Shown: positions 44,170 to 54,042, numbered from the stretch's first letter. The stretch: 64,000 nucleotides of DNA from Multifurca ochricompacta (GCA_022496185.1 WTXG01000060.1:121609-185608); one strand, 5' to 3'. The notes: a model not told the origin generated them from the letters alone. A program made the numbers and translations.

Positions 44170-44484
44170 CCCAGGACCCCGGTTGTATATGTCCCCTTTA
44201 GTCTAATTTGTATTAGTATAAATATTATAATAGATTTATATTTTTAATGTGAAAATCAGAGTAAGAAAAAAATAAAAGTGAATCCAGAAAAGGTAAAAGA
44301 AGTAGCTCTAGATTTGAATGAAAGGTAAGAGAAGTAGCTCTACTTCTGAAAAGTAGCTCTAGATTTGAAAAGTGGCTCTAAGCATCCAGACAAGCCCGCT
44401 AGAGCTAACAGAGAATCCAGATTGCTGGATTGGCTGGAATGGCTAGCACTAGCCAATCCAGCAAAATGTCATTTTCCTGATGTA

Positions 44485-44860
44485 TGCTGGAAAGTTCACC
44501 GAGAATGTCATCGAGAGGATTCGTGAGATGCCTGAAGTCAACTATGTTGAGCGCGACCAGATAATCAGGACTCAAAATATCCAGGAACCTGCACCTTGGG
44601 TGAGTCCCATAATCCTCTCACATATTTGGGATTATATATCTGACTCATTGTAATTTCATTATTAGGGTCTTGCACGTATCAGTCACCGTCCAAAGCTTAC
44701 ACATGGTACTTTCACCAAGTACGAGCACCAACCCAGTGGTGGCGAAGGCGTTGATGTTTACGTCATTGATACTGGTATCAACATCCATCACAAGGACTTC
44801 GAGGGGCGTGCGTCGTGGGGCAGGACTATCCCTGTGAATGACGTTGATGAAGATGCCAAT
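44485..44860 (+). pseudogene. Subtilisin-like protease, exons 2 and 3
   Basis: 44485-44599 continues the propeptide (AGKFTENVIERIREMPEVNYVERD). The intron is 44600-44665 (GTGAGT to TTATTAG, phase 0). 44666-44860 starts the mature domain (GLARISHRPKL) with VDVYVIDTGI, catalytic Asp (residue 177 of the joined frame), and ends at DAN, where GypD is inserted. Confidence 0.92.
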
Positions 44861-45171
44861 TGTTACGGTCGGCAGGCCGTATCGTGCGCGAGATCGGAAG
44901 TCGTGATTCGGGGGCTCCAAAGGAGGTGTTCAGTGGTCTAGACGTCTGGGATTGTTCACAGGACAATCCAGAGAAAGGAGGAACAACAAGTCTGATTGTA
45001 ATACCGAAAGATACAAGAGCTCGAGTCTGAGACTCGAGGTGTTTGCTACCTAGCTACTATATAGTAAAGTGATATTGTGATCGACCGATCTGATTAAAAG
45101 TAGCGGGGAAAATAGGAAAGAGTTGATGGGCGCATATTGCGCCTTTGATGGTATAAAATTGAGGTGTAACA
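44861..45171 (-). repeat. GypD 3' LTR
   Basis: 311 bp, TGTTACGGTC to GGTGTAACA on the plus strand. The polypurine tract is adjacent at 45172-45184. Confidence 0.93.
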
Positions 45172-45425
45172 TTACCCCCCGTTTAGACTTGAAGGCGCCG
45201 ACTTCAATCGTGATCTAGACGGACAGGGTCCTCGTGTGTGCCGTGCGTGTGTGAGGAGGCGCGGGAGGTTCGTTCGCGGCGGTGGCGTTGTCGGATTGTG
45301 ATAGGTATTAGTCTGTGTGCAGTAGCCGCTTGGTCGAGGCGACGTCGACACTGTTGGTACTCAGCACGATTACGCGTTAGTTGTCTTTCAATCATTCGTC
45401 GCTGTTGCCTGAGTTCTTCACCTTC

Positions 45426-46503
45426 TCAATGTAAAAAACGGAATCGGTTGACTTCACCCTGCAGGCCAGGGTCGTTAAGTTGGTATAGGGCCTCGTCAAC
45501 ACTGCGTACGAGTGGCCCGGGTTCCAGAGCACGATAGTCGTCCGCGACCATGTGTGGGGGGCGGGGATATTCGACCCATGGGGCCGCTGTAAGGTCCTGT
45601 GTGTACTCGCGTCTACCTCGTCCGCGGGTCCCGTGAATGAGGGGGTGATCCCCAAACGAGTATTTGATGTACGGGGCGGGCTGGAGGCGGTTCTGTCGTG
45701 ATGGGATGCGAATGTCGTAACAGTTCGTGGGTGCGATGTCGCAGGTATAGTAGTCTGTTCCCGGGTGTGGTCCGATCCATAGTTCGTCTGCAGGGGAGCG
45801 AGGAGAGGTAGGGATGAGCGCATCACGATCTTCAGATGATGCTCGTTCGCTGACACTGGGAGACGCGGGTATTTGCTCATAAGTCGGTGGTGGTGAGGGG
45901 TATGTCTCTGGCATTGGCGGTCTTGGTGATTGTGGGGGATTAGGTTCATGGAGTATGGCGAGGCGGATTTGAGCGTCGCCATTAGGGGTGAGAGAGTGCG
46001 AAGGAGAAGACATTTGTTTTTGTGGGGGAATGCGGATAACGAGGCGCGGGTGTGATCTGTCCCCCTTTGTATTCCCAATGTGACCACGCATTGGGAACGA
46101 TGCGCGGGTGGACGGTGGAAGGTTGCGGAAGTAGTGATCGATCGCGTCGTTAGCATGAATGTGCATGTGGTCCACCCACTCATTTTCAGAGGCTGGGTAA
46201 CCTTTCCAGCTGAGTAGGAACTGTAATCGTTGATTACGCCCAAAGCGTCGATGGCCAAGAATCCTGTCGATCTCAGTTTCCTCAGTACCATTGATAAGAA
46301 CGGGTGGTGGCCATAGTGGGGAGGGCCCATGCGTTCGCTCTGTCCATCAGTTTGGGGGTGAAAGGCTGTACTTATATTTTGCTGGATATGTAAGAGGCGG
46401 CAGAGTTCTTTGGTGAAGTGTGAGGTGAACCGAGGGTCTCGATCGGATATAACGTGGCGAGGAGCACCAAACCATGGGAAGACGTGTCGTAGGTACAGTT
46501 TGG
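45426..46503 (-). pseudogene. GypD pol C-terminus: integrase end, chromodomain and long tail
   Basis: 46503-46340 reads LYLRHVFPWFGAPRHVISDRDPRFTS and FHPQTDGQSER (integrase second D and E). A deletion then removes the rest of the integrase and shifts the frame. 46310-46120 reads ILGHRRFGRNQRLQFLLSWKGYPASENEWV, a chromodomain. The frame then runs on for roughly 230 Pro-rich residues to 45426, an unusually long tail after the chromodomain. Confidence 0.82.
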
Positions 46504-46508
46504 CAACA

Positions 46509-47739
46509 TGTTATGACCCTACTCTTTTCCTAACCCTGTACACCATGCCTGATTCCTTGCACTATCCTTGATCTCCTTCTCTGGACCACTCCTTGATGCC
46601 CTTGGCCTGTTGCCTTGGGACCTTCCTTGATGCCTGTGGCCTGTGTGCCCAGGACCTTACCCTGATGCCTATGACCTGTTGCTCATAGGACCTACCTCCC
46701 TTGCCACCATTTACACCTAACCTGCCAGTAGTTCTGCTACTTCACTGTTGGATGTACACCACCCCTCCTTGCTGCTTTGGCCTATGCCTTGGCCAATGCC
46801 TCTGACCCTGTCCCTGTGCTTGACATCCATAGGAACCCCTGATATTGTCCCTGCCAATCTGACCAGACGACTTTGGCTTGTACTTGACCCTCTGCCAGTC
46901 ATGTGACTCCTGGCCATGTGACCCTTGGCCATGTGATCCCTGACCATGTGACTTTGGACCATGTGATCCCTGACCCTGATCACAGCATCTTCATCTGATC
47001 ATTTACCCCTTTCTGATCACATGGCCCATCTGGCTTATCATTCGCTTCTCTGATTCCTGTGGGAGTATTCCCACATCCACCCTGACTCCTGTGGGACCTG
47101 TTATCTCCCCATTTACCCCTGACCCTGGTGGGAATCCTCCCACACTGATATGACTCCTGTGGGGCTGTCCCACATGATTATGCTTCTGATAAGGCTTATC
47201 CTTATCATGGACTATATTTGACATCTTATCTGCTATTGGATGATAAGGACTCTGACCCTGTTCCTGATTAGCTACAAACCAGATCCCCATACAGTATATA
47301 AGACCCTGTAGACAGTTTGTACAACCCTAGATTTGACCTCTTGGGCCTTCAGCCTAGAGATCTTAGACCCCAATACATCAGAAGCCTTTTCCCCCTTTTT
47401 TGCGTCCTTGAGATCCCTGCAGGGACCCCCATTGCCTCTGGCAATGGGTGTGTACCCTTCCTTTTGAACCCCTTTGCCACTCCCTAAGGGCTCCAGTGCA
47501 CTTGGTGTGCTTCCGGCACAGCAGCTGGGCCCTGTCCCCACTTAACAGCCTTAGGGGATTAGCTCCCTTTGGCTGGCTCATCCCGTCTCCCTCTGTGCTT
47601 GATTATAGCACCAAACCTTGACCAATTCCGAAGCTAGACAGTGCCCAGAGTCTAGCCTTATTGTGCTAGGCTCGTGGCTGAGGTAATGGACCCGCGCCGA
47701 CCCGTGCACGCCGCACAGAACGCTCCGCTGAGCGTAACA
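46509..47739 (+). repeat. Solo LTR (1231 bp) in GypD integrase
   Basis: Begins TGTTATGACCC, ends GCGTAACA, TSD CAACA at 46504-46508 and 47740-47744. Removing it restores the integrase frame (TITGADVAKLYL). TATA (AGTATATAAGACC) near 47287 suggests plus-strand sense. It holds imperfect repeats of CCATGTGAYCCYTGRC (46905-46975). No full element of this family is in the window. Confidence 0.88.
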
Positions 47740-47744
47740 CAACA

Positions 47745-49856
47745 TCAGCACCAGTTATCGTTGTTGAACAAGGGATGAATTTTGCTGCCTTTGAGCATCC
47801 CTGATCCACTATGGTTAGTATGGCGTTTGTGCCATTAGACGGCGGGAGATCAGTGATAAGATCCAGTGAAATGTATTGAAAGGGACCCTCCGTGGCTTTG
47901 ACGTCAAACGGGAATCGCGGCACCAGGGTTTTCTTCTGCGGTTTTAGGGATTGACACTCATGGCATCCTTTGACATACTCATAGATGAATTCTCTTAGAC
48001 CTTCGCCCTCGTAGATGTCCCGTACGAGATCCCATGTATTCTTCTGACCTGGATGCCCAGCTAGCGGATGATCGTGAAATTGTTTTGCGATGGCGCGATA
48101 GGTATTCTCATCATTTTGTAATTTAATTGTGGCAACGGTCCATCGGTCATCCGGTAATAGAATTACCTCTTGATTATCTTCTTTCCCGGTATCGTGATTG
48201 GGTCGTCGCGACAGGAGGTCCGCGATAAGATTGCGTTTCCCCGCGATCGGTTTGATGATAAAGTTGTATTCCATCAGATCGAGGTGCCATCGGGCTTGCC
48301 GCCTGTTGAGCTTCTGCGCCTTGCGGAAATATTGGAGATTATGATGATCTGTGAACACAGTGAGCACATGAGGGGAACCAGCCAGGTATTGACACCATTC
48401 AATGAGTGGTAACCAGATGGCGAAGAGTTCGCGGTCATAGATGTCCCAGTTACGTTGTGTTTCGTCGAGTGACTTAGATAGGAATGCCAGTGGGTGGAGT
48501 TGCCCTTTGTCGTCTTGTTGTGCTAATTCAGCGCCGATAGCGAAGCCGGACGCGTCCATCGACAGGTAGAAGGGTCGATCCATTTGAGGCTGATGGAGTA
48601 CGGGTGCCGTAGTGAAAGCCCTCTTCAAGGCATGGAATGCCATGTCTTCCTTTTCTCCCCAATTCCATGGAACGTTTTGCTTGGTGAGATCGATTAGGGG
48701 TCGCACGACGTGAGAGTAATTTTTTATGAACCGGCGATAATAGTTTCCAAACCCGAGATAGCTTCGCACTTGACGGACATTGGCCGGAACTGGCCAATCG
48801 AGGATTCCCTTGACCTTCACAGGGTCCATCATTATGGTACCTCCAGTGAGAACCACGCCTAAGTAGTCGACAGTCATTGCATGAAAGACACATTTTGTTA
48901 GTTTGAGGAATAAATTGTTGTCTTGGAGAATCTGCAGCACCCTTGTTACACACTGTTTGTGGAACACGGCATCGTCTGCGGTTGCGACTAGTATATCATC
49001 CATGTAGATAACCAGCCATCCCTCGTCCAGTTCTTTTCTGAAGAGTGCATTCATCATTGTCTGAAAGGTGGCTGGCGAGTTCGTAAGCCCAAAGTACATT
49101 ACTAAGGGTTCGAAGAGACCCTTGTTTGTTTTGAAGGCCACTTTCCACTGATCGCCCTCTTTGATGCGAATATTGTTGTATCCCCAGCGGACATCAAATT
49201 TTGTGAACAGGGAGGCGTGTCGTACTTTAGTGATCAATTCGTCGATTAACGGTAAGGGGTATGTGTTACGGACGGTCCAGTCATTCAGCTTCCTGTAGTC
49301 TTGCACTGGCCTCAATTTCCCGTCTTTCTTTTTGACGAAGAAGAATGGCGAGGCATAGTGTGATTTAGATTCTCGGATGTATCCCTTCGTCAGATGTTCC
49401 TTGAGGAACTCATCCAAAGCTTCCTGTTCTCTAGGATTTAAGGGGTAGATTTTGCAATCGAGAGAGGAGGGCGCGTCAGGTTTCAAGTCGATGGCGTGGT
49501 CCCAGAGCCACGAGTCCGGAAGTCGGAGTGCTTCCGTCTCAGAGAAGACTTTGGCAAATTGCTGATATTGCGGAGGGATTTCTTCAGTAATCGTGGGTGA
49601 GCCCTGTTCGGCGAGGGCTTGAGCGGGCGACACCCGGCGGAGGCGTACGTATAGTTCCTCCCCAGGGAGTAGTCCAAGGGCTGCAAGTTTCAGTGGTTGC
49701 TGGGGAATGATACTGACCGATCTTTGATTATTCCGTTTGTCCAATCAATAGTAGGGTTGGCATCCGCTAACCAGGGGTATCCCAAAATAATTTGCTCGTC
49801 GCCCAGGTTTGCGACAAAAAATCGCTGTTGACTCGTTTTCCCTCCGGTGGAGATTA
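47745..49856 (-). pseudogene. GypD pol: reverse transcriptase, RNase H, integrase start
   Basis: From 49856 leftward: end of protease (FFVANLGDEQIILGYPWLADANPTIDW), a frameshift near 49735, then one frame with reverse transcriptase (YIRESKSHYASPFFFVKKKDG, IYMDDILVATAD), RNase H (LSMDASGFAIGAEL, FTDHHNLQYF) and integrase zinc finger (HDHPLAGHPG, CHECQSLK) and first Asp (ISLDLITDLPPSNG). Confidence 0.9.
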
Positions 49857-50220
49857 TACAGTGCCTCACAAAACTGAGTCAATGTTTTGCACTTTTGCAC
49901 TGTTTGTTGAATATCACATCAGCCAAAACAAATATAAACAAAGTCTTGGTAGACCGTAAAAGGTACAAGATAAGGGTTATGTAATGCAACAATAATTATG
50001 TAATTCTGATTAAAACTTGTGGAGCTATGCCCATTTCAAATTGGGGACTCATTGACTCAGTTTTGTGAGTGGGTACCAGAAATATCAGAATCTGATGCTC
50101 CACCAAATGTACAGCAACCAATCCTTAATATATGGTTACCATAGTTATCTAAATATTGATGGGACCTGGAATAGAGCTATTTAACCATGGTTTACATTCC
50201 CAGAATATTATAATTTCCCA

Positions 50221-50697
50221 ATGCACCCCACCTCCTCTGCTCAGAAAGAAAACATGCTCTCTCTGGCCTCTGAAGGTCATTCCACTCACACTATTGCCTC
50301 CAGACTCAGCCTCAGCCAGTCCACAGTCTCTAGGACACTCAGAACTCTCCTTACCAACCATCAGTCACCTCATTTTGGTCATCCTTCCAAGCTCTCTGCT
50401 ACCTCTGAACATGCTATCATGATACAAATCACCACAGGAAAGGTTGCCAATGCTGTCCAGGCCACAAAGCACATCAAATCCATCATCCCCAACCATGTCT
50501 CTTCACAAACTGTGCACTGGGTTCTTAAACAACATTCATTCAAGGCTGTAACAAAGAAGAAAAGGCCACTACTCTCTGCAGTACATTGCAAGAAGCACTT
50601 AGCCCTTGCTTTGAAGTACCAAAACTGGACTATGGAGGACTGGAAGAGGGTCATTCAGTCAGATGAGACCAAAATCAACAGGTTTGGGTCAGATGCC
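50221..50697 (+). pseudogene. Tc1-type transposase, N-terminal half (left arm)
   Basis: ATG at 50221. Helix-turn-helix region (SLASEGHSTHTIASRLSLSQSTVSRTLRTLL), then VSSQTVHWVLKQHSF and WKRVIQSDETKINRFGSD, holding the first catalytic Asp. It ends where the inverted arm begins. The second Asp and the last acidic residue are missing. Confidence 0.85.
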
Positions 50698-51118
50698 AGT
50701 CCTCCATAGTCCAGTTTTGGTACTTCAAAGCAAGGGCTAAGTGCTTCTTGCAATGTACTGCAGAGAGTAGTGGCCTTTTCTTCTTTGTTACAGCCTTGAA
50801 TGAATGTTGTTTAAGAACCCAGTGCACAGTTTGTGAAGAGACATGGTTGGGGATGATGGATTTGATGTGCTTTGTGGCCTGGACAGCATTGGCAACCTTT
50901 CCTGTGGTGATTTGTATCATGATAGCATGTTCAGAGGTAGCAGAGAGCTTGGAAGGATGACCAAAATGAGGTGATTGATGGTTGGGAAGGAGGGTTCTGA
51001 GTGTCCTAGAGACTGTGGACTGGCTGAGGCTGAGTCTGGAGGCAATAGTGTGAGTGGAATGACCTTCAGAGGCCAGAGAGAGCATGTTTTCTTTCTGAGC
51101 AGAGGAGGTGGGGTGCAT
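50698..51118 (-). pseudogene. Tc1-type transposase, N-terminal half (inverted right arm)
   Basis: Same protein start as the left arm, with Pro for Thr in RTLLPNHQ. It stops before the first catalytic Asp. Confidence 0.85.
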
Positions 51119-51260
51119 TGGGAAATTATAATATTCTGGGAATGTAAACCATGGTTAAATAGCTCTATTCCAGGTCCCATCAATATTTAGATAACTATGG
51201 TAACCATATATTAAGGATTGGTTGCTGTACATTTGGTGGAGCATCAGATTCTGATATTTC

Positions 51261-51762
51261 TAGTGATGTGCCTGGCCCGGCTCAAAGCCGGAAGCCGGGC
51301 CAAGCCGGGCCTGTTTGGGCCGGGCCAAGCCAGGCCGTTGTGACGGCCCAGCAAGGGCTTTGGCCCGGCTCAGAGAAACTAAAAGCCAAAGCCGCCGGCT
51401 CAGGCCGCGGCTTTCAACAGCACATACAAATGCATTAGCAATCGTCAAAATCAGTAGAAATCTTATCACAAAGTGGTTGATTTGGGTCACGTGATCATGC
51501 TTATCACGGCATTTCAAACTTTTTCTTCGATATAGCTTTGCAATACGTAACACACCAAGTCAGATTTGGATTAGCTGAACTATAACTACCAGTTATATGT
51601 CATAAAATTTTCTCTGCCAAAAGCCGCGGCTTGGGCCAAGCCGGGCCAGGGCCAAGCCGTCTGTGGCGGCTTTGGCTCGGCCCAGACTTCAGGAAAGCCG
51701 GAGCCGCCTCAGGCCGAGCCAAAGCCGCGGCTTTTGGGCCAAGCCGGGCCGGAACATCACTA
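51261..51762 (-). mobile_element. hAT-type MITE, copy 2 (502 bp)
   Basis: Ends TAGTGATGT and ACATCACTA, TSD GATATTTC at 51253-51260 and 51763-51770. The other arm of the fold-back element (about 50070-50110) shows the same site without the MITE and with one GATATTTC copy (inverted), proving the insertion. Opposite orientation to copy 1. Confidence 0.93.
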
Positions 51763-51992
51763 GATATTTCTGATACCCACTCACAAAACTGAGTCAATGA
51801 GTCCCCAATTTGAAATGGGCATAGCTCCACAGGTTTTGATCAGAATTACATAATAATTGTTGCATTACATAACCCTTATCTTGTACCTTTTATGGTCTAC
51901 CAAGACTTTGTTTATACTTGTTTTGGCTGATGCAATATTCAACAAACAGTGCAAAAGTGCAAAACATTGACTCAGTTTTGTGAGGCACTGTA

Positions 51993-52242
51993 CAGTCGAC
52001 GTACTGGGTTATTTGTCCGATTGAGTTACTTGTTCTGTCAGCGTTGCTCAACTTCCGAGGGTTATCTAGAGGTTGGGTTATTAATTGCTTTTCACAGACA
52101 AATCTGGGGTGTAGGAAATTCTCGGTAGCACCGCTATCGACCAGGGCTAACACGGTCCCATTTTGAGAGAATGATGCTTCGATTTTCAATGATCTAGGTA
52201 CATTCTTACTCAATATGGCCTTCAGGACAGGACGGTCCTTCA
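51993..52242 (-). pseudogene. GypD pol start and protease
   Basis: In the -1 frame relative to gag: LKDRPVLKAILSKNVPRSLKIEASFSQNG, then TVLALVDSGATENFLHPRFV, the aspartic protease active site. Continues at 49856 beyond the fold-back element. Confidence 0.88.
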
Positions 52243-52258
52243 GGCCTCGGTAAAACCC
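52217..52258 (-). promoter_or_regulatory. Predicted -1 ribosomal frameshift signal, GypD gag/pol
   Basis: Minus strand: heptamer GGGTTTT (52252-52258) read as xxG GGT TTT, spacer ACCGA (5 nt), hairpin 52217-52246 with helix GGCCT/AGGCC, GA/GA loop, helix AGGAC/GTCCT and loop CGTCCT. The gag TGA is 52240-52242. The -1 frame is closed by a TGA 12 nt before the heptamer and open after it into pol. Layout identical to GypB, with several base-pair swaps. Confidence 0.8.
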
Positions 52259-53664
52259 TCTCGGTCAGGCAATCCCATTAGTCCTCGCAGCTCCTCCTCC
52301 TGTTCTGCGGTTATCTTCTTCAGAACGTCCGCAATCGTGCTCATCGAGGGGGTTGTGGTCTTTTGCGCGGTTTGCACGGCCGTCATCATACCAGTTGGTC
52401 CCAGAGAATTGGTGCTTGTGTTTGTGTCACCGGATACTGCAACTGCGGCGCGTGTCTTCTTGTCTGGACAGTTTCGAGAGATGTGGTTTTGCCTCCCACA
52501 GTTGAAGCATCGCCCCTCGCATCGGTATTTTTCCTTGTCTTCATCGGTAATGGCTCGTCAAATGGCATCTACGTCCATAGCATCAGTAGCGCGTTGTTGT
52601 TGCGGTCGTACTTGGTTACTTGATTGCCCCCGTCGTTGCCAAAAGAATCCAGAGGCTTGTCGACCTTGAGGGTTGTCATTATCGCGAATGGCTTGTATAG
52701 CGAGGAAGTTTCGCTGCTGTGTCTGAGACGCTGAGATCCACTGGTCTAGAGTGGCAGGTGCGTGTAGGGCGATACACGATTCGGCGAGGCGTCCTTGAAG
52801 ACCTCGTGCGAACTGTCATAAGGTGTTCGGTTCGTCTCGGCTCAGTCCCGCGCGATGCACAAGCATGATAAAAGCAGAGATGTACTCGTCAATTCTGCCA
52901 TCTTTCATCTTGAGCTTTCTAATCTCATCCTGGGCTCGCTCGTGCACTGCAAAGTCATAGAAGGCAGTTTTAAATTGTTGCTCAAGTGCTTCCCACGCGT
53001 TCTTTTGCCATGGAAGTCGGGAGGGGTCGTTTTCAACAGTGAGAAGATATTCTGTCATTCGAATTTGGAAACCCTGGACAGTTTCTCCCTCCATCTGTTG
53101 GATAAAGAAATGTGATTTTCGAAGAGGGTCTTTTGCAATGTCAGCATCCCGGTTGATGCTCATAAACTGGTTGAAGAGCATTAGGAAGTACTCGGCCTTC
53201 GATCGGTCTCCATTGTACTTGAAGGGGAGCGACCCTTCGAGGCGATTAGATATCGGCTTACTGGTGGGAGGGGTAGTCGCCCTTGGTGGGACTACAGTAG
53301 TTGCAGGGGGGTTGTTTTGGATGATTGCCCCTCCTTGCTGCAGGGCCTGGAAATCTATGCCGGCGGCGGGGTTCTGTGGTAGGTTGAGCTCAGGTCGAGC
53401 GACTCGGGTTGCTTGGTAGTCTTGCAAGTGTATAAAATAATATATTTCGAACCATATTCCGTGGACTTGTTCGACAGGCATGAGAACATTATTTAATATT
53501 CCAAAATACCCTTGCCAGGGTGCTCCGAGTACTCCGGGTTGTAGCCAGGTTAAGCCCAGTCGTTGATCTTGTGGTACGTCATCGATACCGCGTGGGGAGA
53601 GACTGAATGGTAGTGTAAGCTGCGCTAGCTGCGCCATCGGTTGTGCGACGTTTGGGGTCGACAT
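52240..53664 (-). pseudogene. GypD gag
   Basis: ATG at 53664. Capsid-like region (QFMSINRDADIAKDPLRKSHFFIQQMEGETVQGF, KMKDGRIDEYISAFIMLVHRAGL), zinc knuckle CFNCGRQNHISRNC near 52470-52510, end GLPDREGFTEA and TGA. Two in-frame TGA codons (52816-52818 in NTL-QFARGLQG, and near 52558 in DAI-RAITDEDK) stand where GypA and GypB have Arg. No frameshift seen. Confidence 0.88.
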
Positions 53665-53712
53665 CGGTTTGTTCGTTCGTTCGTTCGGGTTTTACTGATT
53701 CGTGGTTCTGGG

Positions 53713-53726
53713 CAGACTCGAGCTAA
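53713..53726 (-). other. Putative self-priming primer-binding site of GypD
   Basis: AGCTCGAGTCTG in sense (53713-53724), two bases from the 5' LTR, is complementary to CAGACTCGAGCT of the LTR sense strand (53884-53895), which lies about 34 nt after a TATATAG. Confidence 0.65.
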
Positions 53727-54037
53727 TGTTACGGTCGGCAGGCCGTATCGTGCGCGAGATCGGAAGTCGTGATTCAGGGGCTCCGAAGGAGGTGTTCAGT
53801 GGTCTAGACATCTGGGATTGTTCGCAGGACAATCCAGAGAAAGGAGGAACAACAAGTCTGATTGTAATACCGAAAGATACAAGAGCTCGAGTCTGAGACT
53901 CGAGGTGTTTGCTACCTAGCTACTATATAGTAAAGTGATATTGTGATCGACCGATCTGATTAAAAGTAGCAGGGAAAATAGGAAAGAGTTGATGGGCGCA
54001 TATTGCGCCTTTGATGGTATAAAATTGAGGTGTAACA
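53727..54037 (-). repeat. GypD 5' LTR
   Basis: 311 bp, five transitions from 44861-45171. Confidence 0.93.
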
Positions 54038-54042
54038 CCAAT

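Larger units (their letters stand above)
25953..44482 (+). mobile_element. TA-flanked TIR DNA element with nested retrotransposons
   Basis: Ends are exact inverted copies: CATCAGGAAAATGACATTT on the left and its reverse complement on the right (44464-44482). They are flanked by TA at 25951-25952 and 44483-44484, and one TA copy restores the host codon (TAT). The ends also carry TGGCTGGAATGGCTAG-type subrepeats. No transposase is visible in the parts outside nested elements. Its own DNA seems limited to the end pieces and some unique blocks (for example 42968-43684 and 44178-44482). TA targeting fits Tc1/mariner-like movement (inference). Most of its 18.5 kb is CopA with CopC and CopB inside, plus a LINE tail and a hAT MITE. 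Confidence 0.8.
49859..51990. mobile_element. Fold-back Tc1/mariner element (inverted duplication of a 5' half)
   Basis: TSD TA at 49857-49858 and 51991-51992. Both ends are CAGTGCCTCACAAAACTGAG, inverted. The two arms, 49859-50640 and 50698-51990 (the latter without the MITE), are near-perfect inverted copies of about 780 bp around a 57-bp spacer. Each arm carries the N-terminal half of a Tc1-type transposase. It is inserted in the GypD protease coding sequence; one TA copy restores the frame. Without the MITE it is about 1.6 kb and could fold into one long hairpin. Confidence 0.92.
44861..54037 (-). mobile_element. GypD: chromovirus-type Ty3/gypsy element with nested insertions
   Basis: LTRs are 44861-45171 and 53727-54037 (311 bp), TSD CCAAT at 44856-44860 and 54038-54042. 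About 5.8 kb without the solo LTR and the fold-back Tc1. Order (minus): LTR, priming site, gag, frameshift signal, protease, reverse transcriptase, RNase H, integrase, chromodomain, purine tract (GGGGGGTAA), LTR. LTRs differ by five transitions, all CpG against CpA. Confidence 0.95.

Noticed and set aside
44645..44920. Minus-strand frame of 91 codons
   Set aside because: Antisense shadow of the subtilase exon.
46717..47581. Several minus-strand frames within the 1.23-kb solo LTR
   Set aside because: They lie wholly inside an LTR bounded by a TSD and have repetitive composition.
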